From Novosphingobium sp. (GTDB taxonomy: Bacteria > Pseudomonadota > Alphaproteobacteria > Sphingomonadales > Sphingomonadaceae): a stretch of 32,669 bases of DNA. The notes beneath the pieces were generated by a model. It was not told the DNA's origin. It saw nothing but the letters and a program-made list of their open reading frames with translations, and did no database searches. Made by a program: the position numbers and the translations under genes. The DNA lies in the NCBI RefSeq assembly GCF_027486195.1, contig NZ_JAIXPP010000113.1, positions 1 through 32,669 of the forward strand, written 5' to 3'. This document shows positions 1 to 8,388 of this stretch, piece after piece (the first letter of the stretch is position 1; every line of letters starts with the position of its first letter).

Positions 1-1572
<1,572 letters not shown>

Positions 1573-1602
1573 GTCCTGCGCTGTTCAAGCCGACAAGAAT
1601 CG

Positions 1603-1633
1603 GGGCCGGAGGGGAAACCTTCCGGCCCTTTTT
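1603..1633 (+). terminator. Intrinsic terminator of groEL
   Basis: GGGCCGGA (1603-1610) pairs perfectly with TCCGGCCC (1621-1628) across a 10-base loop, and five T residues (1629-1633) follow. It starts 30 bases after the groEL stop codon and has the classical rho-independent layout. Confidence 0.9.
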
Positions 1634-1655
1634 CTGTGCCGCCAGAATGCGCTTG

Positions 1656-2240
1656 TCACAAACGTTGCGGCCACATCGAAGGGCCGTCGATCACCTGATC
1701 GATCAAGGCTTCATCGGCGGGTAGCTGGCCGTCCAGCATCAGCATCGCAAGGCCATGGACCAGCGCCCAAGCCTGCAGGGCAAAGCGGCGGGCGGCTGCC
1801 TTGTCTCCACCGGTAACCTTCGCCGCGCGCCCCAGCAGCATGTCCGCCGCAAGATTGCCCTCTGGCAAGCTGTCACTACGCATGTCGCAATGCGTGAAGA
1901 CGAGGCGGAACAGCCCCGGGTTCGCCAGCGCGAATCGCACATAGGCACGGCCAGTTGCTGAGAAAGCCTGATCCCCCGCATCTTCCGCCGCGCGCTGCTG
2001 CAATTGGCCAAGCCTGGCCAGCCCTTCCATGGCCATGGCCGTGAGCAGCGCCCGCTTGTCGGGGAAATGCCGATAGACCGCCGTCGCGGAAACACCCACT
2101 TCGCGAGCCAACCCACGCAGCGAAATCTCTGAAATATCCGTGCTTTCCAGGGCCTGCAGGCCAGCCGACACCAAGGCTGCCCGCAAATCGCCATGGTGAT
2201 AGGCGCGCTGCTCCACAATTGATGTTGACACTGTTAGCAT
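1656..2240 (-). CDS. TetR/AcrR-family transcriptional repressor with WHG C-terminal domain
   Basis: 194 residues from the chosen ATG. The N-terminal helix-turn-helix is clear: residues after AYHHGDL lead into [21 protein letters not shown], the usual TetR DNA-binding signature. The C-terminal half contains [14 protein letters not shown], the W-x-x-x-HG signature of the WHG-type ligand domain. It is divergent from the carotenoid-oxygenase gene and a perfect palindrome lies between them, so it probably represses that gene and perhaps itself; the inducer is unknown. The start is uncertain. ATG 2240 has GGAGG only 2 bases upstream, GTG 2231 has it 11 bases upstream, and ATG 2249 would lie inside the palindrome with no visible ribosome binding site. 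A longer in-frame extension exists but would run through the operator into the oxygenase gene. Confidence 0.93.
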   Translation of the reverse strand: MLTVSTSIVEQRAYHHGDLRAALVSAGLQALESTDISEISLRGLAREVGVSATAVYRHFPDKRALLTAMAMEGLARLGQLQQRAAEDAGDQAFSATGRAYVRFALANPGLFRLVFTHCDMRSDSLPEGNLAADMLLGRAAKVTGGDKAAARRFALQAWALVHGLAMLMLDGQLPADEALIDQVIDGPSMWPQRL

Positions 2241-2253
2241 CGCCTCCATGTTT
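2225..2253 (+). promoter_or_regulatory. Candidate promoter of the carotenoid-oxygenase gene
   Basis: A perfect TTGACA (-35 type) lies at 2225-2230. A 17-base spacer then leads to ATGTTT (2248-2253), a weak -10 that overlaps the left arm of the palindrome. Binding of a repressor there would block the promoter. The -35 match is good but the -10 is poor, so this is a prediction only. Confidence 0.4.
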
Positions 2254-2266
2254 ACAGCATAAACAT
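2248..2266. promoter_or_regulatory. Perfect palindrome, probable TetR operator
   Basis: ATGTTTA (2248-2254), spacer CAGCA, TAAACAT (2260-2266): 7-bp arms with no mismatch, in the divergent gap between the TetR-family gene and the oxygenase gene. Size, symmetry and position fit an operator of a TetR-family repressor. It sits upstream of the oxygenase ribosome binding site (GGGGAG, 2271-2276) and over the N-terminal start region of the repressor gene. Confidence 0.75.
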
Positions 2267-2285
2267 CTACGGGGAGTTCTGTGCT

Positions 2286-3734
2286 GTGGCAAGCATCGTC
2301 GAAACCACCATTCGCACTGTCGTGACCAAGGGCGTGGAAACAGTCGCCGGCATCAATCGCAAGCGCCAGCGCAGAGACCGCCAGCACGCGTTCCTTTCAG
2401 GGCTTCACACCCCGGTTAGCGAGGAGCGGACGATCACCGATCTCACCGTCACTGGCACGATCCCGGCGGACCTGTCCGGCCGCTATGTCCGCATCGGCCC
2501 GAACCCGTTCAAGCCCGATCCGCGCGGGCATCACTGGTTCGTCGGCGATGGCATGGTCCACGGCGTCTACCTCAAGGGCGGAAAGGCCGAATGGTATCGG
2601 AACCGCTACATCCGCTCGAGCAAGCTTGAGGCGCAGGGCGGTCCGGCCGCAGCACCCGGGCCGCGGCTTTCGGCAGACTTCGATACGGTCAACACAAACG
2701 TGATCGGCCACGGCGGCAAGACCTGGGCGCTGGTCGAGGCGGGCAGCTTCCCGGTCGAGCTTTCGCACGATCTCGAAAGCGTGGCCTACACCGATCTGGA
2801 AGGCACCTTGCGCGTGCCCTTCACCGCCCACCCGCACGAGGATCCGCAGACCGGCGAGCTCCACGCCATCACCTACAACGGCACCACGCACGACAAGGTC
2901 TGGTATGTGCGGGTATCGCCCGAAGGCTCGGTAACACGCGAAGTGGCCATCCCTGTCGAACACGGCCCTTCGATCCACGAATCCAGCCTGACCGCGCGCT
3001 ACGTGCTGATCTTCGATCTGCCGGTGACCTTCTCGATGAGCGCGGTCATCGGCGGCGCGACGTTCCCCTACAGGTGGAATCCCGATCACAAGGCGCGCGT
3101 AGGCCTTCTCCCGCGCGAAGGCGGCGCGGACGAGATCATCTGGTGTGAGGTCGATCCGCTCTACGTCTTCCATGTCAGCAACAGCTACGATGCCGAAGAT
3201 GGCACGGTCGTGGTCGATCTCTGCGCCTATGAGACGATGTTCGAGCCTGCGGGCAGCGGCGGGGTGGACGGGCCCGTCGGCAAGCCGCTCGGCCTTGAGC
3301 GTTGGGTCATCGATCCCGCCGCCCGCGCGGTCAGCCGCAAGACGATCGACGCCACGCCGCAGGAATTCCCGCGCCCGGACGAACGCTTCTTTGGCCAGCC
3401 CTATCGCTATGCGTGGTCCATGGGCCTCGCCACCGATGATCCGGCAAACTTCATCGGCCATGCCCCGATCTTCGCGTTCGATCTGCACACGGGCGAGCGC
3501 ACGGTTCGCGACTTCGGACCGGCCAAGGTGCCGGGAGAATTCGTGTTCGTGCCGCAGAGCGCCGATGCCCCCGAAGGCCACGGCTGGCTTATGGGCTATG
3601 TGATCGATGGCGCGAGCGGGACGACGGATCTCGTCATCCTCGATGCGCAGGACATCGCGGGCGAGCCGGTCGCCACGGTCCATATTCCTTGCCGCATCCC
3701 GCCGGGTTTCCACGGCAACTGGATCGCCGACTGA
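2286..3734 (+). CDS. Carotenoid/stilbene cleavage oxygenase (RPE65 family)
   Basis: Non-haem Fe(II) dioxygenase that cleaves a C=C double bond in carotenoids, apocarotenoids or lignin-derived stilbenes; the substrate cannot be told from sequence. 482 residues, the usual family length. All four iron-binding histidines are recognisable: H182 ([10 protein letters not shown]), H231 (SIHESSLT), H296 (VFHVSNSYD) and H476 (GFHGNW at the C-terminus). The early [11 protein letters not shown] and GDGMVHGV motifs are also typical. The start is GTG 2286, preceded at 9 bases by GGGGAG (2271-2276). There is no signal peptide, and the first 35 residues are basic, which suggests a cytosolic or peripheral membrane enzyme. 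It is divergent from a TetR-type repressor with an intervening palindrome, so expression is probably inducible. The C-terminal GFHGNW form is closer to apocarotenoid oxygenases than to the lignostilbene dioxygenases I remember, but that is weak evidence. Confidence 0.93.
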   Translation: MASIVETTIRTVVTKGVETVAGINRKRQRRDRQHAFLSGLHTPVSEERTITDLTVTGTIPADLSGRYVRIGPNPFKPDPRGHHWFVGDGMVHGVYLKGGKAEWYRNRYIRSSKLEAQGGPAAAPGPRLSADFDTVNTNVIGHGGKTWALVEAGSFPVELSHDLESVAYTDLEGTLRVPFTAHPHEDPQTGELHAITYNGTTHDKVWYVRVSPEGSVTREVAIPVEHGPSIHESSLTARYVLIFDLPVTFSMSAVIGGATFPYRWNPDHKARVGLLPREGGADEIIWCEVDPLYVFHVSNSYDAEDGTVVVDLCAYETMFEPAGSGGVDGPVGKPLGLERWVIDPAARAVSRKTIDATPQEFPRPDERFFGQPYRYAWSMGLATDDPANFIGHAPIFAFDLHTGERTVRDFGPAKVPGEFVFVPQSADAPEGHGWLMGYVIDGASGTTDLVILDAQDIAGEPVATVHIPCRIPPGFHGNWIAD

Positions 3735-3800
3735 CGGCGACTGCGTAGAGCGACCGGCAAAGGCGGCCGTCTACTGGACAGACGCCCCCGGTTCGCTAGT

Positions 3801-3832
3801 TTCCCCCTCAAATCATGGGACAAGAGGGGGAA
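3801..3832 (+). promoter_or_regulatory. Perfect 9-bp inverted repeat containing the Shine-Dalgarno of the downstream hydrolase
   Basis: TTCCCCCTC (3801-3809) is the exact reverse complement of GAGGGGGAA (3824-3832), with a 14-base loop. The right arm is the ribosome binding site of the gene starting at ATG 3837, 4 bases downstream. If transcribed, the hairpin would hide the ribosome binding site, so translation could be controlled by unfolding. It could instead be a DNA operator. Whether the left arm is part of the mRNA is unknown. Confidence 0.6.
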
Positions 3833-3836
3833 CGGC

Positions 3837-5024
3837 ATGCGCAAGAGGACAATCGCTCTGGGATTGGCGGCGCTTGCCGTGCTCGGCGGCCTTGGCTGGT
3901 ATGCCAGCCTCGATGCCGAAACGCGCGGCCTGCTCGCGGCCATGCCGACCAACCGCGATGTGCTGATGTGGACGGTCCCGCAGCGCGATGCCGCCTTCCG
4001 CGCCATGGACCGCTTGCCTGTGCTCGCCGAAGCACACGAAATCGCCGCCTCGGATCACCCTTTGCCGCTGCCAGCCGGCAAGCCGCTCACTGTGCCGGGG
4101 ATCGATGGCTACATGGCCAGCCAGCGCGCTGCCGGGCTGGTGATCGTGCAGGACGGCAAGGTCCGGCTGGAACGCTACGGGCTGGGGTTCGATGCCAAGG
4201 GCCGCTGGACCAGCTTCTCGGTTGCCAAATCCTTCACCTCCACGCTGGTCGGCGCGGCGATCAAGGACGGCTATATCAAGAGCCTCGATGACAAGGTCAG
4301 CCAATACATCCCGGACCTCAAGGGCTCGGCCTATGACGATGTGAGCGTGGCGCAGCTCCTCACCATGAGTTCAGGCGTGCGCTGGAACGAGGACTACGAG
4401 GACCCCAAGGCCGACGTCGCCCTGTTCAACAATGCCGAGCCCGAGAAGGGCATGGACGCGACGGTGAGCTACATGCGCAAGCTCCCCCGCGCGCATCCGC
4501 CGGGCACGGTGTGGCACTACAACACCGGCGAGACCAACCTGATTGGCGTGCTCGTGTCCTCTGCCACGAAGAAGCCGCTTTCGCAGTATCTTGAAGAGAA
4601 GATCTGGAAGCCCGTCGGCATGGAAGCCAAGGCCACCTGGCTGCTCGGCAAGACCGGGCATGAGATCGCCGGCTGCTGCCTGCAAGCCGCGACGCGTGAT
4701 TTTGCGCGCATGGGCCTGTTCGTCCTCGCGAATGGTAACGCTGCTGGCCAGCAGATCGTGCCGGCGGACTGGTTTTCGGCGGCGATCCACAAGCAGAAGG
4801 ACATCGGCGAGCCGGGCAAGGGCTATGGCTACCAGTGGTGGACTTACGATGATGGCTCGGTCGCCGCGCAGGGCATCTTCGGGCAAGGCATCTTCATCGA
4901 TCCCAATCGCCGGCTGGTGATCGCAAGCAATGCTGACTGGACCCGCGCGACCAAAGGCCCCGAAGGCGATGCGCGAGAGGCGTTCTACCAGAAGGTTCAG
5001 GCGCTGATCGACGCGGGCAACTGA
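3837..5024 (+). CDS. Membrane-anchored or secreted serine hydrolase of the beta-lactamase (class C/PBP) superfamily
   Basis: 395 residues. Residues about 6-23 form a hydrophobic N-terminal signal or anchor (LGLAALAVLGGLGWYA), so the enzyme should act outside the cytoplasmic membrane. The catalytic SxxK is S128-V-A-K131 (TSFSVAKSF), and the general-base tyrosine is Y228 in WHYNTGET, followed by LIGVLV. The third motif region is GIFGQGIFIDP. The arrangement resembles 6-aminohexanoate-dimer hydrolase and esterase-type members more than true beta-lactamases, and the substrate cannot be assigned. The start at ATG 3837 has a strong AGGGGG 6 bases upstream, which lies within a perfect inverted repeat. 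It is flanked by single genes on the same strand with wide gaps, so it may be its own transcription unit. Confidence 0.9.
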   Translation: MRKRTIALGLAALAVLGGLGWYASLDAETRGLLAAMPTNRDVLMWTVPQRDAAFRAMDRLPVLAEAHEIAASDHPLPLPAGKPLTVPGIDGYMASQRAAGLVIVQDGKVRLERYGLGFDAKGRWTSFSVAKSFTSTLVGAAIKDGYIKSLDDKVSQYIPDLKGSAYDDVSVAQLLTMSSGVRWNEDYEDPKADVALFNNAEPEKGMDATVSYMRKLPRAHPPGTVWHYNTGETNLIGVLVSSATKKPLSQYLEEKIWKPVGMEAKATWLLGKTGHEIAGCCLQAATRDFARMGLFVLANGNAAGQQIVPADWFSAAIHKQKDIGEPGKGYGYQWWTYDDGSVAAQGIFGQGIFIDPNRRLVIASNADWTRATKGPEGDAREAFYQKVQALIDAGN

Positions 5025-5044
5025 TCAGGCCGCGATTTCACGCT

Positions 5045-5073
5045 GTCCTACAGGCAGCCCCGCGGGGTAGGAC
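5045..5073 (+). repeat. Inverted repeat after the serine hydrolase gene
   Basis: GTCCTAC (5045-5051) is exactly complementary to GTAGGAC (5067-5073), and the interior holds the palindrome CCCCGCGGGG. It begins 21 bases after the stop codon. No T run follows on the + strand, so it is a possible 3'-end hairpin rather than a clear intrinsic terminator. Confidence 0.5.
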
Positions 5074-5159
5074 TCGGGGCATGTCCGCCACGCCCTCCCC
5101 CGCCGATCGCCTGCCTGTTTTCCTTCGCGAAACCGGGGGCCGGAGTTTTCGCTCTGGAC

Positions 5160-5177
5160 TGTGTCAACTGTGTCAAC
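5160..5177. repeat. Tandem 9-bp direct repeat upstream of the M28 peptidase gene
   Basis: TGTGTCAAC occurs twice back to back (5160-5168 and 5169-5177); on the other strand this reads TTGACACAG-like twice. It lies about 95 bases upstream of the M28 peptidase start, in a 248-base gap (5025-5272) that otherwise holds only the inverted repeat at 5045-5073. It may be a regulator binding site or a -35-like element. The small open frame on the - strand here has no supporting features. Confidence 0.4.
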
Positions 5178-5272
5178 CTGACCTGGATTCGGCGCGACTC
5201 CCCCAAGTACCAATGGACAAGTCGGCTGGGCGGCCCCTAGGCCCTCGGATCGATTGGGCAGGGGGAATGGCG

Positions 5273-6943
5273 ATGGTCAAGGCAGCGTGGGGCGCAGCCC
5301 TCGGAATACTGGCGTGGTCTAGTGCGGCCCACGCCGAAGGCGCGAAGCTCGCACCCGTGCCGGCCGCCCAGGCTCCGGGCTACGAACAGATCCGCGAGGC
5401 GGACCTGCGCGCCGACCTCACGTTCATCGCCTCCGATGCGCTGCTCGGCCGTATGTCGCTCCAGCCCGGCGATGATGCTGCGGTCCAGTGGATCGCTGCC
5501 GAATTCGCCAAAGCCGGGCTCAAGCCTGCCGCGACCGATGCAAAGGGCGCGCCGAGCTGGTACCAGAACGTGCCGCTGGTCGAATACCGTCCCAACCCCG
5601 CCGCCAATTCCCTCACCCTGCGCCTCGGCTCCACCGAACAAAGCTGGAAGGCGCCCGACATGCTCGGCGGCTTCCGCGATGATATCGATATTGCCGCCCC
5701 GCTCGCCTTTGCCGGCTATGGCATCAGCGCGCCCGGCGTCGGCTACGACGATTACAAGGGCCTCGACGTGCGCGGAAAGGTCGTCCTCGTGTTCGAACAC
5801 GAACCGCAGGAAAACGATCCGGCCTCGCGCTTCAACGGCACCGGCAACACCCGCCACGCAACCAACCGCGTCAAGGCCCTGAATGCGCAAGCCCACGGCG
5901 CGCTGGCCCTGCTGGTCGTGGCTGAACCGAACCGCAAGCACCCCTCCAACCTCGAGCGCGTCAACCGCATCGGCGGCAGCGCAAAGCGCGTCCCCCCGCT
6001 GCCCGGCCAAGCGTTGCCGGATGACGAACTGCGCATTCCCGTGCTCACTGTTTCCGATGCGGTCGGCGCGGCCTTGCTGGCCAAGGCCGGGATTACCCCG
6101 CCGGCGCTGCAGTCGGCGATTGATAGCGGCCTCACCCCGCAGTCGCGCCCGCTCGCTGATACCACCGTTGCGCTTCATCTCGAAAACACCGCGCGCAGCC
6201 GCGGCGTTTCGGCGAACGTGGTCGGCCTGTTGCCGGGCTCGGACCCCACGCTTGCGCCCGAAACCGTGATCGTCAGCGCCCACCATGATCATGATGGCAG
6301 CACCACCGGCAATGGGGGCCAGGAGATCTGGCACGGAGCGGACGACAACGGCTCTGGCACCGTCGGCGTGGTGGCGCTGGCGCGGGCCTTCATGGCCAAT
6401 CCGATGAAGCCGAAGCGCTCGATTCTTTTTGCCGTGTTCGCGGCGGAGGAGCGCGGTCTGCTCGGCAGCTACTACATGGCGATGCACCCGCTGCGCCCGC
6501 TGGCCACCACCCGGGCAATGATCAATTTCGACATGATCGGCCGCAACGAAGAGCCGAGCGACCAGACCACCGGGTTGATCGAGATCCCCAAGGATACCAC
6601 AAACCGGCTGAACCTGATCGGCGCGACCTACAGTCCCGACTTCAACCGCACCGTACAGTCCGCCAATCGCAGCGTCGGGCTTGATCTCGATGACCGGTTC
6701 GATCACGAGAACGCGCTCAACGTGTTTTTCCGCAGCGACCAGTTTCCCTTCGTTCTGAAGGATGTACCGGCGATGTGGTTCAACACCGGCTTTCATCCCG
6801 ATTACCACCACACCACCGACACTGCCGACCGGATCAACTACGTGAAAATGACGAAGATCGTGAAGCTGGCCTATCTCTCCGCCTGGCGTTTCGCCAGCGA
6901 GGCCGCGCCTCCAGCCTTCGTGCCCGATCCGGCGGGCCACTGA
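5273..6943 (+). CDS. Secreted zinc metallopeptidase, M28 family, with PA-like insert
   Basis: Exported aminopeptidase-type enzyme. 556 residues from ATG 5273, chosen because AGGGGG (5260-5265) is 7 bases upstream and the resulting N-terminus is a clean signal peptide (hydrophobic AALGILAW, cleavage after SSAAHA at about residue 21). The nearby ATG 5267 is too close to that ribosome binding site. M28 zinc and catalytic residues are visible: H337 and D339 in AHHDHDG, D357 in GADDNGSG, the E392-E393 pair in AAEERGLLGS, D420 in FDMIGRN, and the last His ligand at H512/H513 in PDYHHTTDTAD. Between the signal peptide and the catalytic core, the segment around FAGYGISAPG and GKVVLVFEHEP is typical of a protease-associated domain. 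All ligands are present, so it should be active. The peptide substrates are unknown. Confidence 0.93.
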   Translation: MVKAAWGAALGILAWSSAAHAEGAKLAPVPAAQAPGYEQIREADLRADLTFIASDALLGRMSLQPGDDAAVQWIAAEFAKAGLKPAATDAKGAPSWYQNVPLVEYRPNPAANSLTLRLGSTEQSWKAPDMLGGFRDDIDIAAPLAFAGYGISAPGVGYDDYKGLDVRGKVVLVFEHEPQENDPASRFNGTGNTRHATNRVKALNAQAHGALALLVVAEPNRKHPSNLERVNRIGGSAKRVPPLPGQALPDDELRIPVLTVSDAVGAALLAKAGITPPALQSAIDSGLTPQSRPLADTTVALHLENTARSRGVSANVVGLLPGSDPTLAPETVIVSAHHDHDGSTTGNGGQEIWHGADDNGSGTVGVVALARAFMANPMKPKRSILFAVFAAEERGLLGSYYMAMHPLRPLATTRAMINFDMIGRNEEPSDQTTGLIEIPKDTTNRLNLIGATYSPDFNRTVQSANRSVGLDLDDRFDHENALNVFFRSDQFPFVLKDVPAMWFNTGFHPDYHHTTDTADRINYVKMTKIVKLAYLSAWRFASEAAPPAFVPDPAGH

Positions 6944-6957
6944 CATCCCCAGCCGCC

Positions 6958-6984
6958 TCACACTGTCCCGTCCGGGAAGTGTGA
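6958..6984. repeat. Compound inverted repeat between the M28 peptidase and ferredoxin reductase genes
   Basis: TCACACT (6958-6964) pairs exactly with AGTGTGA (6978-6984), and inside it CCCG (6967-6970) pairs with CGGG (6973-6976). It starts 14 bases after the M28 stop codon. No T run follows, so it may be a 3'-end hairpin, or an operator since a TTGACA lies just 8 bases downstream. Confidence 0.55.
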
Positions 6985-6991
6985 AATCAAT

Positions 6992-7020
6992 TTGACAGTC
7001 TATCTGTGAGGACTGATTGT
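6992..7020 (+). promoter_or_regulatory. Candidate promoter of the ferredoxin-NADP reductase gene
   Basis: Perfect TTGACA at 6992-6997, a 17-base spacer, then GATTGT at 7015-7020 as a weak -10. It is placed about 30-45 bases before the possible start codons. The -10 match is poor, so this is tentative. Confidence 0.4.
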
Positions 7021-7048
7021 CACCCATCCGGCAGCATCGCTGCAAGCC

Positions 7049-7870
7049 ATGGAGGGCCGCCTCTTGCCCGACCAGTTTCCCCTTGAACCCACCCCCAGCC
7101 TTTCGGTCGAGACAGTCGTTTCGGTGCGCCACTGGAATGACTTCCTGTTTTCCTTCACGATCACCCGCCCGCCGAGCTTCCGTTTTCGGTCTGGCGAGTT
7201 CGTGATGATAGGGCTGATGGGCGACAACGGTCGCCCGCTGCTGCGCGCTTACTCAATGGCCTCGCCCGCCTATGACGAGGTGCTGGAATTCCTTTCGATC
7301 AAGGTGCCGGACGGTCCGCTCACGTCGCGCCTCCAGAAGATCAAGGAGGGCGATCACATCTATCTCGGCCGCAAGCCGACCGGCACGCTAGTGGCCGATG
7401 CGCTGCTCCCGGGTCGCCGTCTGTTCCTGCTGGGCACCGGCACCGGCCTCGCGCCATGGATGTCGCTGATCCGCGATCCCGATATCTACGACCGGTTCGA
7501 GCAGATCGCGGTGGTCCACTCGGTGCGCGGTGTATCCGATCTTGCCTATCGCGAGACATTGGAAGCCCGGCTGGCCGATGATCCGCTGGTGGGTGAGATG
7601 GCGGCGGAACGGCTGACCTACATCCCCACCGTCACGCGCGAGCCTTTCCACACCAACAAGCGCATCGAAGGCCTGATGCTCGATGGCACGCTGTTTCAAG
7701 GTTCGCTGGGCGAGCCCAAGAACTTCGACCCCGTGCACGACCGGGTCATGCTCTGCGGCTCGATGACGATGATCAAGGAAGTCGCTGCCATGCTCGAAGG
7801 CTTCGGGTTCACCGAGGGTGCGAATTCGCATCCCGGCGAGTACGTGATCGAGCGCGCCTTCGTCGGCTAG
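7049..7870 (+). CDS. fpr: Ferredoxin-NADP(+) reductase, bacterial FPR type
   Basis: FAD flavoenzyme that exchanges electrons between NADP(H) and ferredoxin or flavodoxin, supporting Fe-S cluster repair and oxidative-stress defence. 273 residues from ATG 7049. The FAD-binding motif is RAYSMAS (R66, Y68, S69), the NADP-binding stretch is GTGTGLAP (129-136), then CGSMTMI near the end. The C-terminus ends YVIERAFVG, the extension typical of subclass I bacterial enzymes that covers the flavin. Start choice: ATG 7049 has no visible ribosome binding site, whereas TTG 7064 has GGAGGG (7050-7055) 8 bases upstream, so the real protein may begin MPDQFPLEP and be 268 residues long. The stop codon shares the CTAG tetramer with the stop of the convergent acetyltransferase gene. 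Confidence 0.95.
   Translation: MEGRLLPDQFPLEPTPSLSVETVVSVRHWNDFLFSFTITRPPSFRFRSGEFVMIGLMGDNGRPLLRAYSMASPAYDEVLEFLSIKVPDGPLTSRLQKIKEGDHIYLGRKPTGTLVADALLPGRRLFLLGTGTGLAPWMSLIRDPDIYDRFEQIAVVHSVRGVSDLAYRETLEARLADDPLVGEMAAERLTYIPTVTREPFHTNKRIEGLMLDGTLFQGSLGEPKNFDPVHDRVMLCGSMTMIKEVAAMLEGFGFTEGANSHPGEYVIERAFVG
7050..7055 (+). promoter_or_regulatory. Ribosome binding site that favours a TTG start for the ferredoxin reductase
   Basis: GGAGGG lies inside the first codons after ATG 7049 and 8 bases before TTG 7064. No comparable element precedes ATG 7049, so this site argues for initiation at TTG 7064. Confidence 0.45.
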
Positions 7871-8388
7871 GGCAGCCGCTCCAGCAGGATCAACGTGCCG
7901 CCTTCATCTTCGTGCGCATCATAGCGCACGAAGCCAAGTTTGTCGGCCACGGCTAGCGACGGCAGGTTGGTGTCGTTGATCATGCAGGCCACCCTGCGGA
8001 GCGGGAATGCCGCATCGAACCAGCCGAGCGAGGCGCGCGCAGCCTCGCTCGCCACCCCTTGCCCCCATGTCTTGCGGGCGAAGATCCAACCGATCTCAGG
8101 CGTATCATCGAGGCCATGTGCGAACCCGCGCCACGAATGGAACACGCCGCAGATGCCCAGCACCTCGTCCGATCCGCGCGCGCGGCAAGTGAAAATGCCA
8201 TAGCCGTACAGCGCCCATGATCCCGCGTTGCGGCAAAGCCGATTGAACTCCTCGACCGCGCCAGTCGGCCGGTTGCCGAGATGGCGGCGGACCTCATCGT
8301 CCGCCAGCAGATCGATCATGGCGGGATGATCGCGCGGCGCAGGTCGCCAGAGGTCGAGGCGGTCGGTCGAGATTTCGGGGCCAGTCAT
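7867..8388 (-). CDS. GNAT N-acetyltransferase, RimJ/RimL-like
   Basis: 173 residues. Single GNAT domain that would transfer an acetyl group from acetyl-CoA to an amine. The N-terminal TDRLDLWRP is the usual opening of the RimJ/RimL-like branch. Motif A lies in EIGWIFARKTWGQGVASEA, where QGVASEA is a variant of the acetyl-CoA pyrophosphate loop (usually QGxGxxA). The C-terminal NLPSLAVADKLGF is the typical N-x-x-S-x-x-x-x-x-K-x-GF segment. The substrate is unknown; such enzymes often acetylate ribosomal proteins, small amines or antibiotics. Its ATG overlaps the DUF445 stop codon (ATGA), so the two are probably translationally coupled at the end of the RND efflux operon. The stop overlaps that of the convergent ferredoxin reductase gene within CTAG 7867-7870. 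Confidence 0.88.
   Translation of the reverse strand: MTGPEISTDRLDLWRPAPRDHPAMIDLLADDEVRRHLGNRPTGAVEEFNRLCRNAGSWALYGYGIFTCRARGSDEVLGICGVFHSWRGFAHGLDDTPEIGWIFARKTWGQGVASEAARASLGWFDAAFPLRRVACMINDTNLPSLAVADKLGFVRYDAHEDEGGTLILLERLP

Noticed and set aside
2397..3713. 438-codon open frame on the - strand
   Set aside because: Antisense shadow of the carotenoid-oxygenase gene; composition is Arg/Ala/Asp-rich with no domain.
3735..3790. Terminator after the carotenoid-oxygenase gene
   Set aside because: Only a 4-bp stem (GTCT and AGAC) with mismatches and no T run; too weak to call.
5025..5213. 62-codon open frame on the - strand after the first serine hydrolase
   Set aside because: No ribosome binding site, no motif, low-complexity composition, and it spans the inverted repeat and the direct repeat.
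5237..7132. 631-codon open frame on the - strand
   Set aside because: It is antisense to the M28 peptidase gene in a GC-rich genome, which commonly leaves long open antisense frames. It has no recognisable motif or ribosome binding site, while the + strand protein has all M28 ligands.
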